DNA from: Succinivibrionaceae bacterium
GTDB taxonomy: Bacteria; Pseudomonadota; Gammaproteobacteria; Enterobacterales; Succinivibrionaceae
Assembly: GCA_017480795.1 (NCBI GenBank)
Contig: JAFURY010000006.1
Span: forward strand, 1 to 35,306
Direction: 5' to 3'
Length of the DNA: 35,306 nt
Shown here in pieces: positions 1 through 7,953 of this stretch. Position 1 is the stretch's first letter; each line of letters begins with the position of its first letter. The position numbers and the translations under genes were made by a program. The notes under the pieces were generated by a model. That model was not told the DNA's origin, did no database searches, and was given only the letters and a program-made list of their open reading frames with translations.

Positions 1-138
1 AAAATAATGGATTGCGAAATTAAAGAATCTATAAATACCCTAGAGCAAATCCGAAGATGCTTCAAAATTAAGAGTTTGAAATTTTCTGACTATCAGACAT
101 CTCTGATGGGCAAGTACTACTGCAGTTCTGCGACCTGA
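1..138 (+). CDS. Possible 3' end of a gene entering from the left
   Basis: Frame 1 is open from the first base to a TGA at 136-138, 45 codons, in AT-rich sequence. An in-frame ATG lies at 7, so it could be a tiny complete ORF, but a run-in from upstream fits better because a strong terminator hairpin follows at 170-202. I recognise no motif. A minus-strand reading frame covers the same stretch and is no better supported. The chance of a real coding end is modest. Confidence 0.25.
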   Translation, partial: KIMDCEIKESINTLEQIRRCFKIKSLKFSDYQTSLMGKYYCSSAT

Positions 139-169
139 TATCCATACTAAAATTCTAATTTTTTGATGT

Positions 170-211
170 GGCAGAAACCCTTGTCGCATAAGGGTTTCTG
201 CCTTAATTTTT
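170..211 (+). terminator. Rho-independent terminator
   Basis: There is a perfect 13-bp inverted repeat, GGCAGAAACCCTT at 170-182 and AAGGGTTTCTGCC at 190-202, with a 7-nt loop and then a T-rich tail (TTAATTTTT). It would end transcription of a gene to the left and insulate the chemotaxis gene that starts at 259. Confidence 0.8.
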
Positions 212-258
212 GGCCGAAACTCTGCGGAACACAGGGATATTAGCAATAAATTTTTGCT

Positions 259-1896
259 TTGAGCCTTTTTTCAAATCTCAAAGTAGGCTACAAGGTTCTG
301 CTGTGCTTCAGCGTGATCATCGTTCTGACTCTGATCCAGGGCGTCGCCGCCACCGCAAACATGTCAAGGCTTTCATCCCAGGTCAAAGGACTGAACGCCA
401 TGACCACCGGGGTCATCATTCCGGCGACGGATCTCAAAGCCCAGTTCAGACAGCTGAGGATCTACGCCATCAGGATCACCTCCGGCAACGAGCGGCTGCT
501 GCAGGAATACGACGGCAAGATCAAGACCCAGCTGAAGGAAACCGCGGATACCATCAGGGAAATGACCAGGCTTGCCAAAGACGAGGCCACGTTGTCCAAT
601 CTTAAGGATCTCAGCGCCTCCCTGGAACGATACAGTTCAATTTTCACCAGACTCTACGCGATCCTCACCGACAAGTCCAAATCCATCGAGAAAAGAACCG
701 AGGAAGCCTTCGCCATCACCAAGGTTGACATGAAACAGGTTGGAAACGATGCCGACAGCGAAATCATGGAAATTCTGGCCAGAGAAAAGCAGAACTTCAC
801 CGCCGCCGGCGATGAAATCGAAAGAAACGCCTCCCCTTGGCTGACAGTTTCAATCTGTCTGCTGTGCGTCGCCCTTGCCGTTTTCTTTACCCTGCTCCTG
901 TCCAAATCCTTCGGAAGCCGCGCCAATCGGCTGGTCCAGGCCGCCAACCGGGTGGCCGACTGCGACCTTACCGTGGAGGTAAAATCCCGCAGCCATGACG
1001 AAATCGGCAATCTGACCGCCTCCATCGGAGCCATGATCCACCATCTCAGAGACATTATCGCCGCCATGACCGGTCATTCCAGCACCATCGGCACGGCGGT
1101 GGACGAGCTGGAACGCACCAGCCGCACCATCTCCGAATCCACCTCCCAGATCCTGAATCAGACTCTGGCGGTAAGCGCCGCCAGCGAGGAAATGGCCGCC
1201 ACCCCCAAGGAGATCGCCAACAACTGCAACGCCGCCGCGGTGGCCTCCGAGGAAACCAAAAACACCACGCATGACAGCATCGAATCGGTAAGATCCACCG
1301 TGGCTAAAATCAGAGAGCACTCCAGAAAGACCGAGGAGGATGCCCGAACCATCGCCAAGCTGGGAGACGAAACCAAGCAGATCGACACCATCATCGCCAC
1401 CATTCAGGATATCGCCAACCAGACCAATCTTCTGGCCCTGAACGCCGCCATCGAGGCCGCCCGCGCCGGCGAGCACGGCAGAGGCTTTGCGGTGGTGTCG
1501 GACGAGGTTCGCGCCCTGGCCAACCGCACCGCCCAGTCCACCCAGGAGATCAACAAAATGATCAAGGCCGTACAGGACGAGGTGGAAGACGCCAACCGAT
1601 CCTTTGCCGAAACCGTGACCCAGATGGAGGAGATCGCGGCCGAAACCGAACAGATAGAAAACAGTCTGGATGTCATCGTCGGCAAGGTCAACGACGTCAA
1701 CAGCCAGATCAATCAGATTGCAGTGGCCACCGAGGAGCAGACCGCCACCTCCGTGGACATGTCCGCCAATCTCCAGAAGATCGCCATGCTTACCAAGGAT
1801 GTCAGCGCCAACGCCGACGACACTCTGAAGGCGACCGAAACCATGACCACGCTTTCCCAGGAGATCATCGCCGACACCGGCAAATTCAGACTCTGA
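259..1896 (+). CDS. Methyl-accepting chemotaxis protein (transmembrane)
   Basis: This is a 545-aa chemoreceptor that senses a ligand at the membrane and controls CheA through CheW. TM1 is about residues 11-32, followed by a periplasmic four-helix-type sensor at 33-190, TM2 at 193-214, a HAMP linker at about 215-267 and a long cytoplasmic signalling coiled coil. The hallmark hairpin tip is at about 384-425, including [20 protein letters not shown]. There is no C-terminal NWETF-type pentapeptide for CheR tethering. The start is TTG at 259. In-frame stops at 241 and 247 exclude an upstream start, and the next ATG would delete TM1. No good Shine-Dalgarno sequence precedes it; AGGGA at 234-238 is too far away. 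The ligand cannot be inferred, and no che genes are nearby. Confidence 0.92.
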   Translation: MSLFSNLKVGYKVLLCFSVIIVLTLIQGVAATANMSRLSSQVKGLNAMTTGVIIPATDLKAQFRQLRIYAIRITSGNERLLQEYDGKIKTQLKETADTIREMTRLAKDEATLSNLKDLSASLERYSSIFTRLYAILTDKSKSIEKRTEEAFAITKVDMKQVGNDADSEIMEILAREKQNFTAAGDEIERNASPWLTVSICLLCVALAVFFTLLLSKSFGSRANRLVQAANRVADCDLTVEVKSRSHDEIGNLTASIGAMIHHLRDIIAAMTGHSSTIGTAVDELERTSRTISESTSQILNQTLAVSAASEEMAATPKEIANNCNAAAVASEETKNTTHDSIESVRSTVAKIREHSRKTEEDARTIAKLGDETKQIDTIIATIQDIANQTNLLALNAAIEAARAGEHGRGFAVVSDEVRALANRTAQSTQEINKMIKAVQDEVEDANRSFAETVTQMEEIAAETEQIENSLDVIVGKVNDVNSQINQIAVATEEQTATSVDMSANLQKIAMLTKDVSANADDTLKATETMTTLSQEIIADTGKFRL

Positions 1897-1937
1897 CAGC
1901 AATCGCCCCTAAAAAGGAGGCTGCGGACAAGGGAAAA

Positions 1938-1974
1938 CGGCGCCGGATTTTCAGCTTCGACGCCGCTTTTTTTT
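1938..1974 (+). terminator. Probable terminator after the chemoreceptor gene
   Basis: CGGCG at 1938-1942 pairs with CGCCG at 1961-1965 and is followed directly by eight T residues at 1967-1974. The loop is long (18 nt), so the stem is only moderately convincing, but the position about 40 bases after the stop codon is right. Confidence 0.5.
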
Positions 1975-2027
1975 GGGTGGGATATTCGCAGAAAGCCTGG
2001 CCAGCGGCCATGGCCTCCGTCTCATGA

Positions 2028-3014
2028 TTACCGGTACATATCCGGACTGTCAAGATATCTGGTGACGTATTCCCCCACGCCATCCTCAAGGGAGGTCATA
2101 GGACGGTCGTAGCCTGCGCTTCTCAGACGGGTCAGATCAGCCTGTGTGAAATACTGGTAGCGATCCCTGATCGCCTCCGGCATCTCCACAAACTCCACCT
2201 TCTCCTCAAGTCCCAGCGCGTTCCAGGTGGATTTGGCCAGATCGTAAAAGGAACGTGCCTGTCCGGTGCCCACATTGAACAGTCCGCTGACGTCGGGATG
2301 GTCCAGCATCCAGACGATGACGCTGACAATGTCTTCCACATAGACAAAGTCGCGCAGCTGCCAGCCGTCGCGGTATTCCGGACGATAGGATTTGAACAGC
2401 TTCACCGGCTCGCCCTTTTTCACGCTTGGGAATATATGGGCCACCACCGATTTCTGTCCTCCCTTGTGATATTCGTTCGGTCCGTAGACGTTGAAGAATT
2501 TCAGTCCCACATGCTGCTTCGGCACGCCTCTGCCCTGCTCCAGCTCCCGGGCCACCTTGATGTCGAAGGACGCCTTGGACCAGCCATACGGATTGAGAGG
2601 ACGCAGCGACTTCAGATATTCAAGACTGTCGTCGTCTCTGAAGCCGTTGGCACCGTCGCCGTAGGTGGCGGCCGATGAGGCGTAAATGTACTGGGCGTCG
2701 TTGTCCCGGCAGAAGCGCCATAGTTTCCAGGAAAGCTGCTGGTTGCTTCTGAGGATCAGATCGACATCCCGCTCGGTGGTGGTGGAGATGGCGCCCATAT
2801 GGATGACCGCGGCGATCTCCTTTTTGCGCCGCTCCAGAAAATCGTCCATCTGCTCGGGCAGAATAATGCCGCCCAGCTCGTGCTTGGCCAGATTTTTCCA
2901 TTTGTCCTCCGAGCCGAGCCAGTCCACGGCGTAAACGTCATGGATGTTCAGTTCGTCAAGCCTGGCCACGATGCAGGATCCGATAAAGCCGGCCGCGCCT
3001 GTAACTACTATCAT
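2028..3014 (-). CDS. hldD: ADP-L-glycero-D-manno-heptose 6-epimerase
   Basis: This cytoplasmic short-chain dehydrogenase-type epimerase converts ADP-D-glycero-D-manno-heptose to the L-glycero form, the last step in making activated heptose for the LPS inner core. The 328-aa protein opens with the Rossmann motif TGAAGFIGS at residues 5-13. It has the HldD signature GAISTTTE, the catalytic Tyr-x3-Lys in NPYGWSK, and FNVYGPNEYHKGGQKSV, which is typical of the family. GGAG lies 5 nt before the ATG at 3014. It sits 69 bp downstream of gmhA on the same strand, so two steps of heptose synthesis are likely co-transcribed. Length is close to the family norm (about 310-330 aa). Confidence 0.93.
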   Translation of the reverse strand: MIVVTGAAGFIGSCIVARLDELNIHDVYAVDWLGSEDKWKNLAKHELGGIILPEQMDDFLERRKKEIAAVIHMGAISTTTERDVDLILRSNQQLSWKLWRFCRDNDAQYIYASSAATYGDGANGFRDDDSLEYLKSLRPLNPYGWSKASFDIKVARELEQGRGVPKQHVGLKFFNVYGPNEYHKGGQKSVVAHIFPSVKKGEPVKLFKSYRPEYRDGWQLRDFVYVEDIVSVIVWMLDHPDVSGLFNVGTGQARSFYDLAKSTWNALGLEEKVEFVEMPEAIRDRYQYFTQADLTRLRSAGYDRPMTSLEDGVGEYVTRYLDSPDMYR

Positions 3015-3083
3015 ATCAACTCCAAAAAAGCAGACGGAACGATCTCCGCTCCGCGCCGCTGCAAAACAAAATCCAGGACAGCC

Positions 3084-3695
3084 CTACTGAGCGGGCTGCT
3101 CCTCCTTCAGCATGGTCTCAATGAGACGGATCAGGATATGGATCACCTTGATGTGAATTTCCTGGGTCCGGTCGGCGAAGCCGTAGTGACGCACGCAGAT
3201 AAAGGAATCGGAATGGGAATAAAGCAGGCCGCCGTTTTTGCCGGTAAGGCCCACCACCTTCATGCCCTTGCGGCGGGCCAGCTCGGCCGCCTCCACCACG
3301 TTCTTGGAGTGTCCCGAGGTGCTGATGGCCAGCAGACAGTCTCCCGGGCGGCCCAGGGCCTCCACGTACCTTGAAAACACATGATCGTAGCCGAAATCGT
3401 TGCTGACGCAGGAAAGATGGCTTGGGTCGGAAATGGCGATGGCGGCATACGGAGGACGATCCTCCCGGTACCTGCCGGTAAGCTCCTCGGCAAAATGCAT
3501 GGCGTCGCAATGGGATCCGCCGTTGCCGCAGGATATGATCTTGCCTCCGGATCTGATGGCCTCCGCCATCATTTCTGCCGCCTTCACAATCTCTTTGATA
3601 TTGTTCTCGTCGCCGAGAAACTTCTCCAGAACCTGCCGCGCCTCGTCAAGATCGCCCTTTGCCAAAGCCTCAAGATCCGTTTGATTCTCACTCAT
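3084..3695 (-). CDS. gmhA: Phosphoheptose isomerase (sedoheptulose-7-phosphate isomerase)
   Basis: GmhA converts sedoheptulose 7-phosphate to D-glycero-D-manno-heptose 7-phosphate, the first step of LPS heptose synthesis. The 203-aa protein is a single SIS domain. [17 protein letters not shown] (from residue 56) carries the phosphate- and metal-binding residues, STSGHS follows at 125-130, and [16 protein letters not shown] lies near the C-terminus; all match enterobacterial GmhA closely. A longer reading frame begins with TTG at 3713, but GGAG is spaced 7 nt from the ATG at 3695, which also fits the family length (about 192 aa). It lies upstream of hldD in a probable operon. Confidence 0.95.
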   Translation of the reverse strand: MSENQTDLEALAKGDLDEARQVLEKFLGDENNIKEIVKAAEMMAEAIRSGGKIISCGNGGSHCDAMHFAEELTGRYREDRPPYAAIAISDPSHLSCVSNDFGYDHVFSRYVEALGRPGDCLLAISTSGHSKNVVEAAELARRKGMKVVGLTGKNGGLLYSHSDSFICVRHYGFADRTQEIHIKVIHILIRLIETMLKEEQPAQ

Positions 3696-3788
3696 CGAAT
3701 AACTCCGCAACAATGCACTTCAAAACCGCGCGAGGACAAACCGTCCCGGGCGGAACAGCCTAAACACGAAATGTCGCGCATAGCGCCC

Positions 3789-4568
3789 TCATCCCAGAGC
3801 CGCGTCAAGCGCCATCATCAGAGAGAAACCGCCGCAGAACACCAGCGTGGTAAGATTGGTATGCTCTCCTCGCGAAACCTCCGGCATAAGCTCCTCTATT
3901 ATGACATAAAACATGGCCCCTGCGGCGAAGGATAGCAGGTAAGGCATCACAGGTGTGAGATATGAGGCAAGCAGAATGGTGGCCAGCATGCCGCAGGGCT
4001 CCACCGCGCCGGAAAGGAAGCCGCAGAAAAAGGCACGGGGACGGGAAGCCCCCTCGGCTGCCATGGGCAGCGACACCACCGCGCCCTCGGGAAAGTTCTG
4101 AAAGGCGATGCCAAGGGCAAGACTCAGCGCGCCGAATTCGGAAATGCCGGCGCCGCTGCCAAGACCGGCGTAAACCACGCCCACCGCCATGCCCTCCGGC
4201 AGATTGTGAAGGGTCACGGCTATCATCAGCATGGTGTTGCGCTTCAGTTTTCCCGGCAGACCTTCCGGCACGCTGCTCTGACGGTGAAGATGGGGAACTA
4301 TGCTGTCAAGAACATAGAGGAAGAGCACTCCCGCCCAGAAGCCGGCAAAGGCGGGCGCAAAGGCAAGACGCCCCATGGAGAGGCTCATGTCTATGGCGGG
4401 ATCCAGCAGACTCCAGACGGATGCAGCCGCCATGACGCCGGCGGACATGGCAAGAAAGCACCGCTGATGCAGCTCGTTGAGAGTTCCTTTGAGGAAAAAC
4501 ACCAGCGCCGCCCCCAGGGTTGTCCCCAGAAGCGGCAGGACAAGTCCCGGCAGAATCGAAAAATTCAC
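3789..4568 (-). CDS. ZIP-family divalent metal transporter
   Basis: This is an inner-membrane ZIP transporter, 259 aa, about eight hydrophobic segments, that imports Zn, Fe or Mn. Family metal-site motifs are visible: HNLPEG at residues 121-126, QNFPEG at 157-162, SGAVEP around 187-192 and EELMPE at 225-230. A histidine-containing loop lies at about 93-110. The start is set by GGAGG spaced 5 nt from the GTG at 4568; a GTG at 4574 directly abuts the Shine-Dalgarno and is unlikely. A perfect hairpin/palindrome at 4587-4606 lies just upstream and may be a metal-responsive operator. It resembles ZupT and the GufA-type group; the exact metal cannot be assigned. Confidence 0.88.
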   Translation of the reverse strand: MNFSILPGLVLPLLGTTLGAALVFFLKGTLNELHQRCFLAMSAGVMAAASVWSLLDPAIDMSLSMGRLAFAPAFAGFWAGVLFLYVLDSIVPHLHRQSSVPEGLPGKLKRNTMLMIAVTLHNLPEGMAVGVVYAGLGSGAGISEFGALSLALGIAFQNFPEGAVVSLPMAAEGASRPRAFFCGFLSGAVEPCGMLATILLASYLTPVMPYLLSFAAGAMFYVIIEELMPEVSRGEHTNLTTLVFCGGFSLMMALDAALG

Positions 4569-4586
4569 ACGCACCTCCGAAAATAC

Positions 4587-4606
4587 CGGTTAGTTTATGC
4601 TAACCG
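4587..4606 (-). promoter_or_regulatory. Palindrome upstream of the ZIP transporter gene
   Basis: CGGTTAG (4587-4593) and CTAACCG (4600-4606) form a perfect inverted repeat around a 6-nt centre, about 10 nt upstream of the ribosome binding site of the metal transporter gene. GGTTAG/CTAACC resembles the half-sites used by DtxR/MntR-type metalloregulators. This resemblance is the only evidence for regulator identity. The same sequence would also fold as a leader hairpin in RNA. Confidence 0.4.
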
Positions 4607-4653
4607 TGTATTCGGAGGCAAGAGCCGCCAGGCAAAAACAGAGCCCGGCGGGA

Positions 4654-4881
4654 TCAGTCCAGGGACAGATCGGCAAGCAGCTGCTTGAGATTCTTCATTT
4701 CATCCTCGTTCAGAGTCACTCCCTTGCCCATCTTTTCGTGCTTTTCGTCCTAGTCTCTGAGATCGTATTTGGCCTTGGCCCCGTTCCAGCTCACCAGATT
4801 CAGCTCCTTCCGCCAGCCCTTGGCGCTGGCCTCGGACAGCTGTCCCAAATGCTTTACGATTTCAAACTTGATGTCAGCCAT
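4654..4881 (-). pseudogene. YdbC/PC4-type ssDNA-binding protein gene with in-frame amber codon
   Basis: The frame from ATG 4881 to TGA 4654 would encode a 75-aa protein of the YdbC/PC4 family, small cytoplasmic proteins that bind single-stranded nucleic acid. The N-terminal part has ELNLVSWNG and AKYDLRD. Codon 44 is TAG (4750-4752) and the frame then continues with HEKMGKGVTL, the family's next conserved block. As I remember the family, tryptophan stands at this position, so a single TGG-to-TAG change explains the break. AGGAG lies about 10 nt before the ATG. It starts 7 bp after the upstream 298-aa gene and is probably co-transcribed. It is either a recent pseudogene, a sequencing error, or read through by a suppressor tRNA. 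As read, only 43 residues are made. Confidence 0.75.
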
Positions 4882-4888
4882 TTGTCTT

Positions 4889-5785
4889 TTACTCCTTGTT
4901 CGTGGTTTCATTCGCGTCTGCGGCGGCGTTCGCCTCCGCTCCAAGCCCGCCGCTTTTCAGCGCGGACAGACGCTGCCGGATAAGTTCGTTGTCCCGATCG
5001 ATCTGCTCCAGGGAACTGTTGAGGTTCGTGTAGCTGATGAAACCCTTGGCGTATTCCTTCAGCTGATAGTTGGCATCAAAGAACGTCTCCCGGTAGCCAA
5101 CAATGTTCTTTACGCCCTCCTCCTGCCGGCATTTTGCGGCCAGCTCCATGGGATAATGGCATCTGAATCGTTCGCTCCCGCCGTACTCGGGACTTGCGCC
5201 AAGAGGGGTGCAGTCCATTCCCCACTCCTGGAATCTGGTGCTGGGATCGCCGGGATTGCGGTAAACGCCGGCCACCATGCGGATGGTGGAAACGGCGCTG
5301 TCGGCGACATTGTTGGAGACCAGGAACACGGCGCCGTCGCAGTCGCCGTACTCCCGCTGGACCTTCACCAGATCAAGTCCGGGATCGATCCGGCCGGCCA
5401 GAGCCGCCAGTTCCTTTTTCCGAACCTCGTTCCGGGCCATGCGGCTGCTCAGAAGTTCCGCGGCGAAGGCGACGATCTGTCCGGGAGTCCTGCCGTTGAT
5501 CTCCCGCTCCAGCAGTTTTTTCATTTCCTCGTCCCGGGGAGTCGAATTGAGGTAGGAAATGCTGCTGGCCTGATTGTTGAGATGAATGTTGACCTCAAGA
5601 GCCGCCTGATGAAAGGCGGGACGATCGGAAGGATCAAGCCGCCTGAGAACATCGGCCACCGCATCCGCGAACTCCCCCTGGCTGCGGCATGAAAAGATCG
5701 TCTCCCCTTCCCCGACATCCTGCGCCAGGCAGAGCGACGCAAAGAGGGCAAGCGCCGCCGCAAGCGCGTTCATGGAATGTTTCAT
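4889..5785 (-). CDS. Hypothetical secreted protein
   Basis: This 298-aa protein opens with a clear signal peptide: a short basic start, then a run of Ala/Leu ending near LCLAQ around residue 22. It is probably periplasmic. There is no lipobox with a good +1 cysteine after the cleavage region. The first ~80 mature residues, with ADAVADVLRRLDPSDRPAF, loosely recall small periplasmic DUF6694-like proteins, which I hold only weakly. Four cysteines in the mature part could form disulfides. The C-terminal 40 residues are acidic and Ala/Asn-rich. GGAG precedes the ATG at 5785 closely. The YdbC-like gene follows 7 bp downstream. No function can be assigned. Confidence 0.75.
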   Translation of the reverse strand: MKHSMNALAAALALFASLCLAQDVGEGETIFSCRSQGEFADAVADVLRRLDPSDRPAFHQAALEVNIHLNNQASSISYLNSTPRDEEMKKLLEREINGRTPGQIVAFAAELLSSRMARNEVRKKELAALAGRIDPGLDLVKVQREYGDCDGAVFLVSNNVADSAVSTIRMVAGVYRNPGDPSTRFQEWGMDCTPLGASPEYGGSERFRCHYPMELAAKCRQEEGVKNIVGYRETFFDANYQLKEYAKGFISYTNLNSSLEQIDRDNELIRQRLSALKSGGLGAEANAAADANETTNKE

Positions 5786-5858
5786 TGATGCTTCTCCTTC
5801 AGCAAATCATCTGTCGCCCGCGGTTTCTGGGACGCTCCGAAACCCGCTAATTGCTTGG

Positions 5859-5880
5859 AAAAAAACCGGCGAACCGTCCT
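5859..5880 (-). terminator. Weak terminator candidate after the 356-aa gene
   Basis: On the minus strand a short CGG-TTCG-CCG tetraloop hairpin is followed by seven T residues (A run at 5859-5865 on the plus strand), about 50 bases past the stop codon at 5929. The stem is only 3-4 bp, so this is marginal. Confidence 0.3.
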
Positions 5881-5928
5881 GAAAACCATCCCGGCAGGCG
5901 CGGGATCCCGGCTCGGGCAATACGAATT

Positions 5929-6999
5929 TCATCGACCTGACGAAATTCTGCGTCTTCCGCCGGATCTTCCGGTCGCCGCGCCGCTTTTGCGGGATTGGCC
6001 TCCCGATGCAAGAAACCTGACCAGCTCCGAGCGGTCCGCCTGATGCTTTTGCGCCAGTTTCTGGGCCATGTCATAGGTCATGGAGCCAAGCGCCACCTCC
6101 AGCAGATTCTGGAATTTTTCTTCAAAACCGACGAACTGATCATCGAATTCTTCGCTTAATTCGCATCCGAACTCATCCTCGATTTCGTCCTGGCGGGTGA
6201 TGAGAAAATCCAGCCATGAAAACAGCAGATCGGAAAAATCTTCCAGCGCGGTTCCGGCCAGACCGAAAACGCGCTCAAGAAAGGCTCCGTCCCGGAATCT
6301 GCCGCCCGGACAGAACGGGGCCACCAGATGCAGCAGCTCGTAAAACAGCATTTCCTTTGACACCTTTCTGCAGTAGAGCGCAAAGGTGGCCGCGATGACC
6401 TGGGCGTATTCCCTGTCGTTCATTCCCGTCACCCCGTAGAAGAACGCCTCGTCAACCGTAACGGTGTCGGAATTTTCGTTGTCCTCGCCCTCATACGGAA
6501 TTTCCAGCAACCGGATGGCATCCGCCAGTTCCTTGCCGCCATCGTTGAAGCCGTCCACGACGCACCGCACCAGACAGGCGCAGGCATTGCGCAGATCCCG
6601 GCACACGTCCTCCGGATCGCTCATCTCGAAAACCTCGCCGTGCTGGGTCTCCAGCCAATGGTCGGTATACCGGCAGCAAAGCGTCCTGGATCCCTTTTCG
6701 ATCCCGCGAAGCTGGCGCAGACACTCGTCAACCCGTTTGCCAAGATCTTCGGTTGCCGCCGGGCTTTTCAGACCTTCCGAGTCTCCTTTTTTCAGAAGCG
6801 CCAGCAGCTCCCGCTTCGAGCCGGCCATCCGCCTGGTTCCGCCGTCCCTGACAATGCCGATGATATCCCGCCGCCACTTGGAATCCATAAAATTGAATTT
6901 CCCCAGAAGATACATTTCCAGCGCGGTGAATTCGGAAACGTCAATCTGGTTCAGCGCGTTCTCTAAATCGAACAGAAGTTTGGCGTCTTGGGGTTTCAT
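5929..6999 (-). CDS. Hypothetical protein, 356 aa
   Basis: This is a soluble, acidic, mostly helical protein with no signal peptide or membrane segment, and I recognise no family. AAGGAAA sits 3-4 nt before the ATG at 6999, so the start is well supported. Residues ~255-300 are strongly acidic (many Glu/Asp, with DEIEDEFGCELSEEFDD). The last ~25 residues switch to Ser/Gly/Arg-rich, basic and probably disordered. A cluster of cysteines lies around 125-165. Base and codon use match the neighbours. It may be specific to this lineage. Confidence 0.75.
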   Translation of the reverse strand: MKPQDAKLLFDLENALNQIDVSEFTALEMYLLGKFNFMDSKWRRDIIGIVRDGGTRRMAGSKRELLALLKKGDSEGLKSPAATEDLGKRVDECLRQLRGIEKGSRTLCCRYTDHWLETQHGEVFEMSDPEDVCRDLRNACACLVRCVVDGFNDGGKELADAIRLLEIPYEGEDNENSDTVTVDEAFFYGVTGMNDREYAQVIAATFALYCRKVSKEMLFYELLHLVAPFCPGGRFRDGAFLERVFGLAGTALEDFSDLLFSWLDFLITRQDEIEDEFGCELSEEFDDQFVGFEEKFQNLLEVALGSMTYDMAQKLAQKHQADRSELVRFLASGGQSRKSGAATGRSGGRRRISSGR

Positions 7000-7057
7000 A
7001 GATTTCCTTTCGCAGACAGATAAAGTGAAAATCGTCGTTCTGCAGACGTCGCTCAGG

Positions 7058-7744
7058 TCACGCCTCAGTCTTTTTCCGCCGGCCCAAAAGCCAGGCCATG
7101 GCCCGGGCGGTTCTCAGGTGGCTGTCGACAAAATGATTGCCTCTGTTCCACTCAAGAGCGCAGTCGACGTTCGCTGCGTCCAGCAGTTCCTTCTGCCGCC
7201 GTATCGCATCCCCTACCGCGGCCATCGCCGGATTGCGGGTCTTCTCCTCCCGATCTCCCAGGCTCAGATAAACCGCCGAAGTCAGAGGTCTGCCGGCAGC
7301 CTCCGCATAGGAGATCCAGCCCGGATACCAGACCGAAGGGGAAGCGGCGGCCACGCCGGAAAACATATCGGTCTGATACGAGGCCCAGAGGGCGAAAAGT
7401 CCGGCAAGAGAATAGCCGGCGATATAAACCCGGACGGACTCCTTTGTCTCAAGCCGATCGGTTATTTTCGCCAGCGCCTCGCCTTTCAGCCGCATCAGCG
7501 TTTCCGCTGCGCCGTCGCCGAAGGAGTTTTTGCCGAAAACGGCGGGAGCGCTCCAGGGAGTCAGATCATGAAACCAGTCGCCAGCCGTCACGGCGGCAAG
7601 ACACCACCTGCCGCCACAGGCCATTTTCTCAAGCGCCTCCGCCTGGCTGCCCATCAGTTCCATGTCATGCTCGTCGGCCAGTTGCAGAAAGAGATCCGTC
7701 GCAGATCTGTCGCCGAAAAGACGGATTCCGCTCGTATCAATCAT
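7058..7744 (-). CDS. Alpha/beta-hydrolase (putative esterase)
   Basis: This is a 228-aa cytoplasmic alpha/beta-hydrolase fold protein. The nucleophile elbow is GYSLAG (G-x-S-x-G). An Asp in LSLGDREEK and a His in GNHFVDS after the fold's later strands fit a Ser-Asp-His triad. The layout resembles small esterases of the putative esterase D/IroE group; the substrate is unknown. GGAGG lies 5 nt before the ATG at 7744, which makes that start better than the TTG at 7756 that extends the frame. The spacing to its neighbours (58 bp to the 356-aa gene downstream) allows co-transcription. Confidence 0.8.
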   Translation of the reverse strand: MIDTSGIRLFGDRSATDLFLQLADEHDMELMGSQAEALEKMACGGRWCLAAVTAGDWFHDLTPWSAPAVFGKNSFGDGAAETLMRLKGEALAKITDRLETKESVRVYIAGYSLAGLFALWASYQTDMFSGVAAASPSVWYPGWISYAEAAGRPLTSAVYLSLGDREEKTRNPAMAAVGDAIRRQKELLDAANVDCALEWNRGNHFVDSHLRTARAMAWLLGRRKKTEA

Positions 7745-7953
7745 GGTCGCCTCCAAAAATCATGTCGGAGCCGCTCGGCGCGCGCCTCGGCAATTGAAAG
7801 CCAGGATATGGAATCGTTGCCGCCGGACGAGAAAGCAAAAGCGCCCGCTTGCCGGAAAGGATCGGCGGCATCAGGGCGCGATGCCATCCCGCGGGCGGAA
7901 CAAAAAGACGGACCTGAGCCCGCCTCTTGTGAAATACGCGCGCGCGGCGCCCG

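Noticed and set aside
189-220. Sigma-28 type flagellar promoter for the chemoreceptor
   Set aside because: GCCGAAAC at 213-220 resembles a FliA -10, but the TAAA-like element is at the wrong distance (about 20 rather than 15 bases) and lies inside the terminator hairpin.
850-1902. 350-codon minus-strand open frame
   Set aside because: It is antisense to the chemoreceptor signalling domain; the Gly/Asp/Val-rich translation mirrors its Ala/Thr/Glu-rich coding strand.
4750-4752. Reassignment of TAG as a sense codon in this organism
   Set aside because: rpiA (32796-32798), the dnaC-like gene (26148-26150) and the GGDEF/EAL gene (28341-28343) all end at TAG where the proteins should end, so TAG is a stop.
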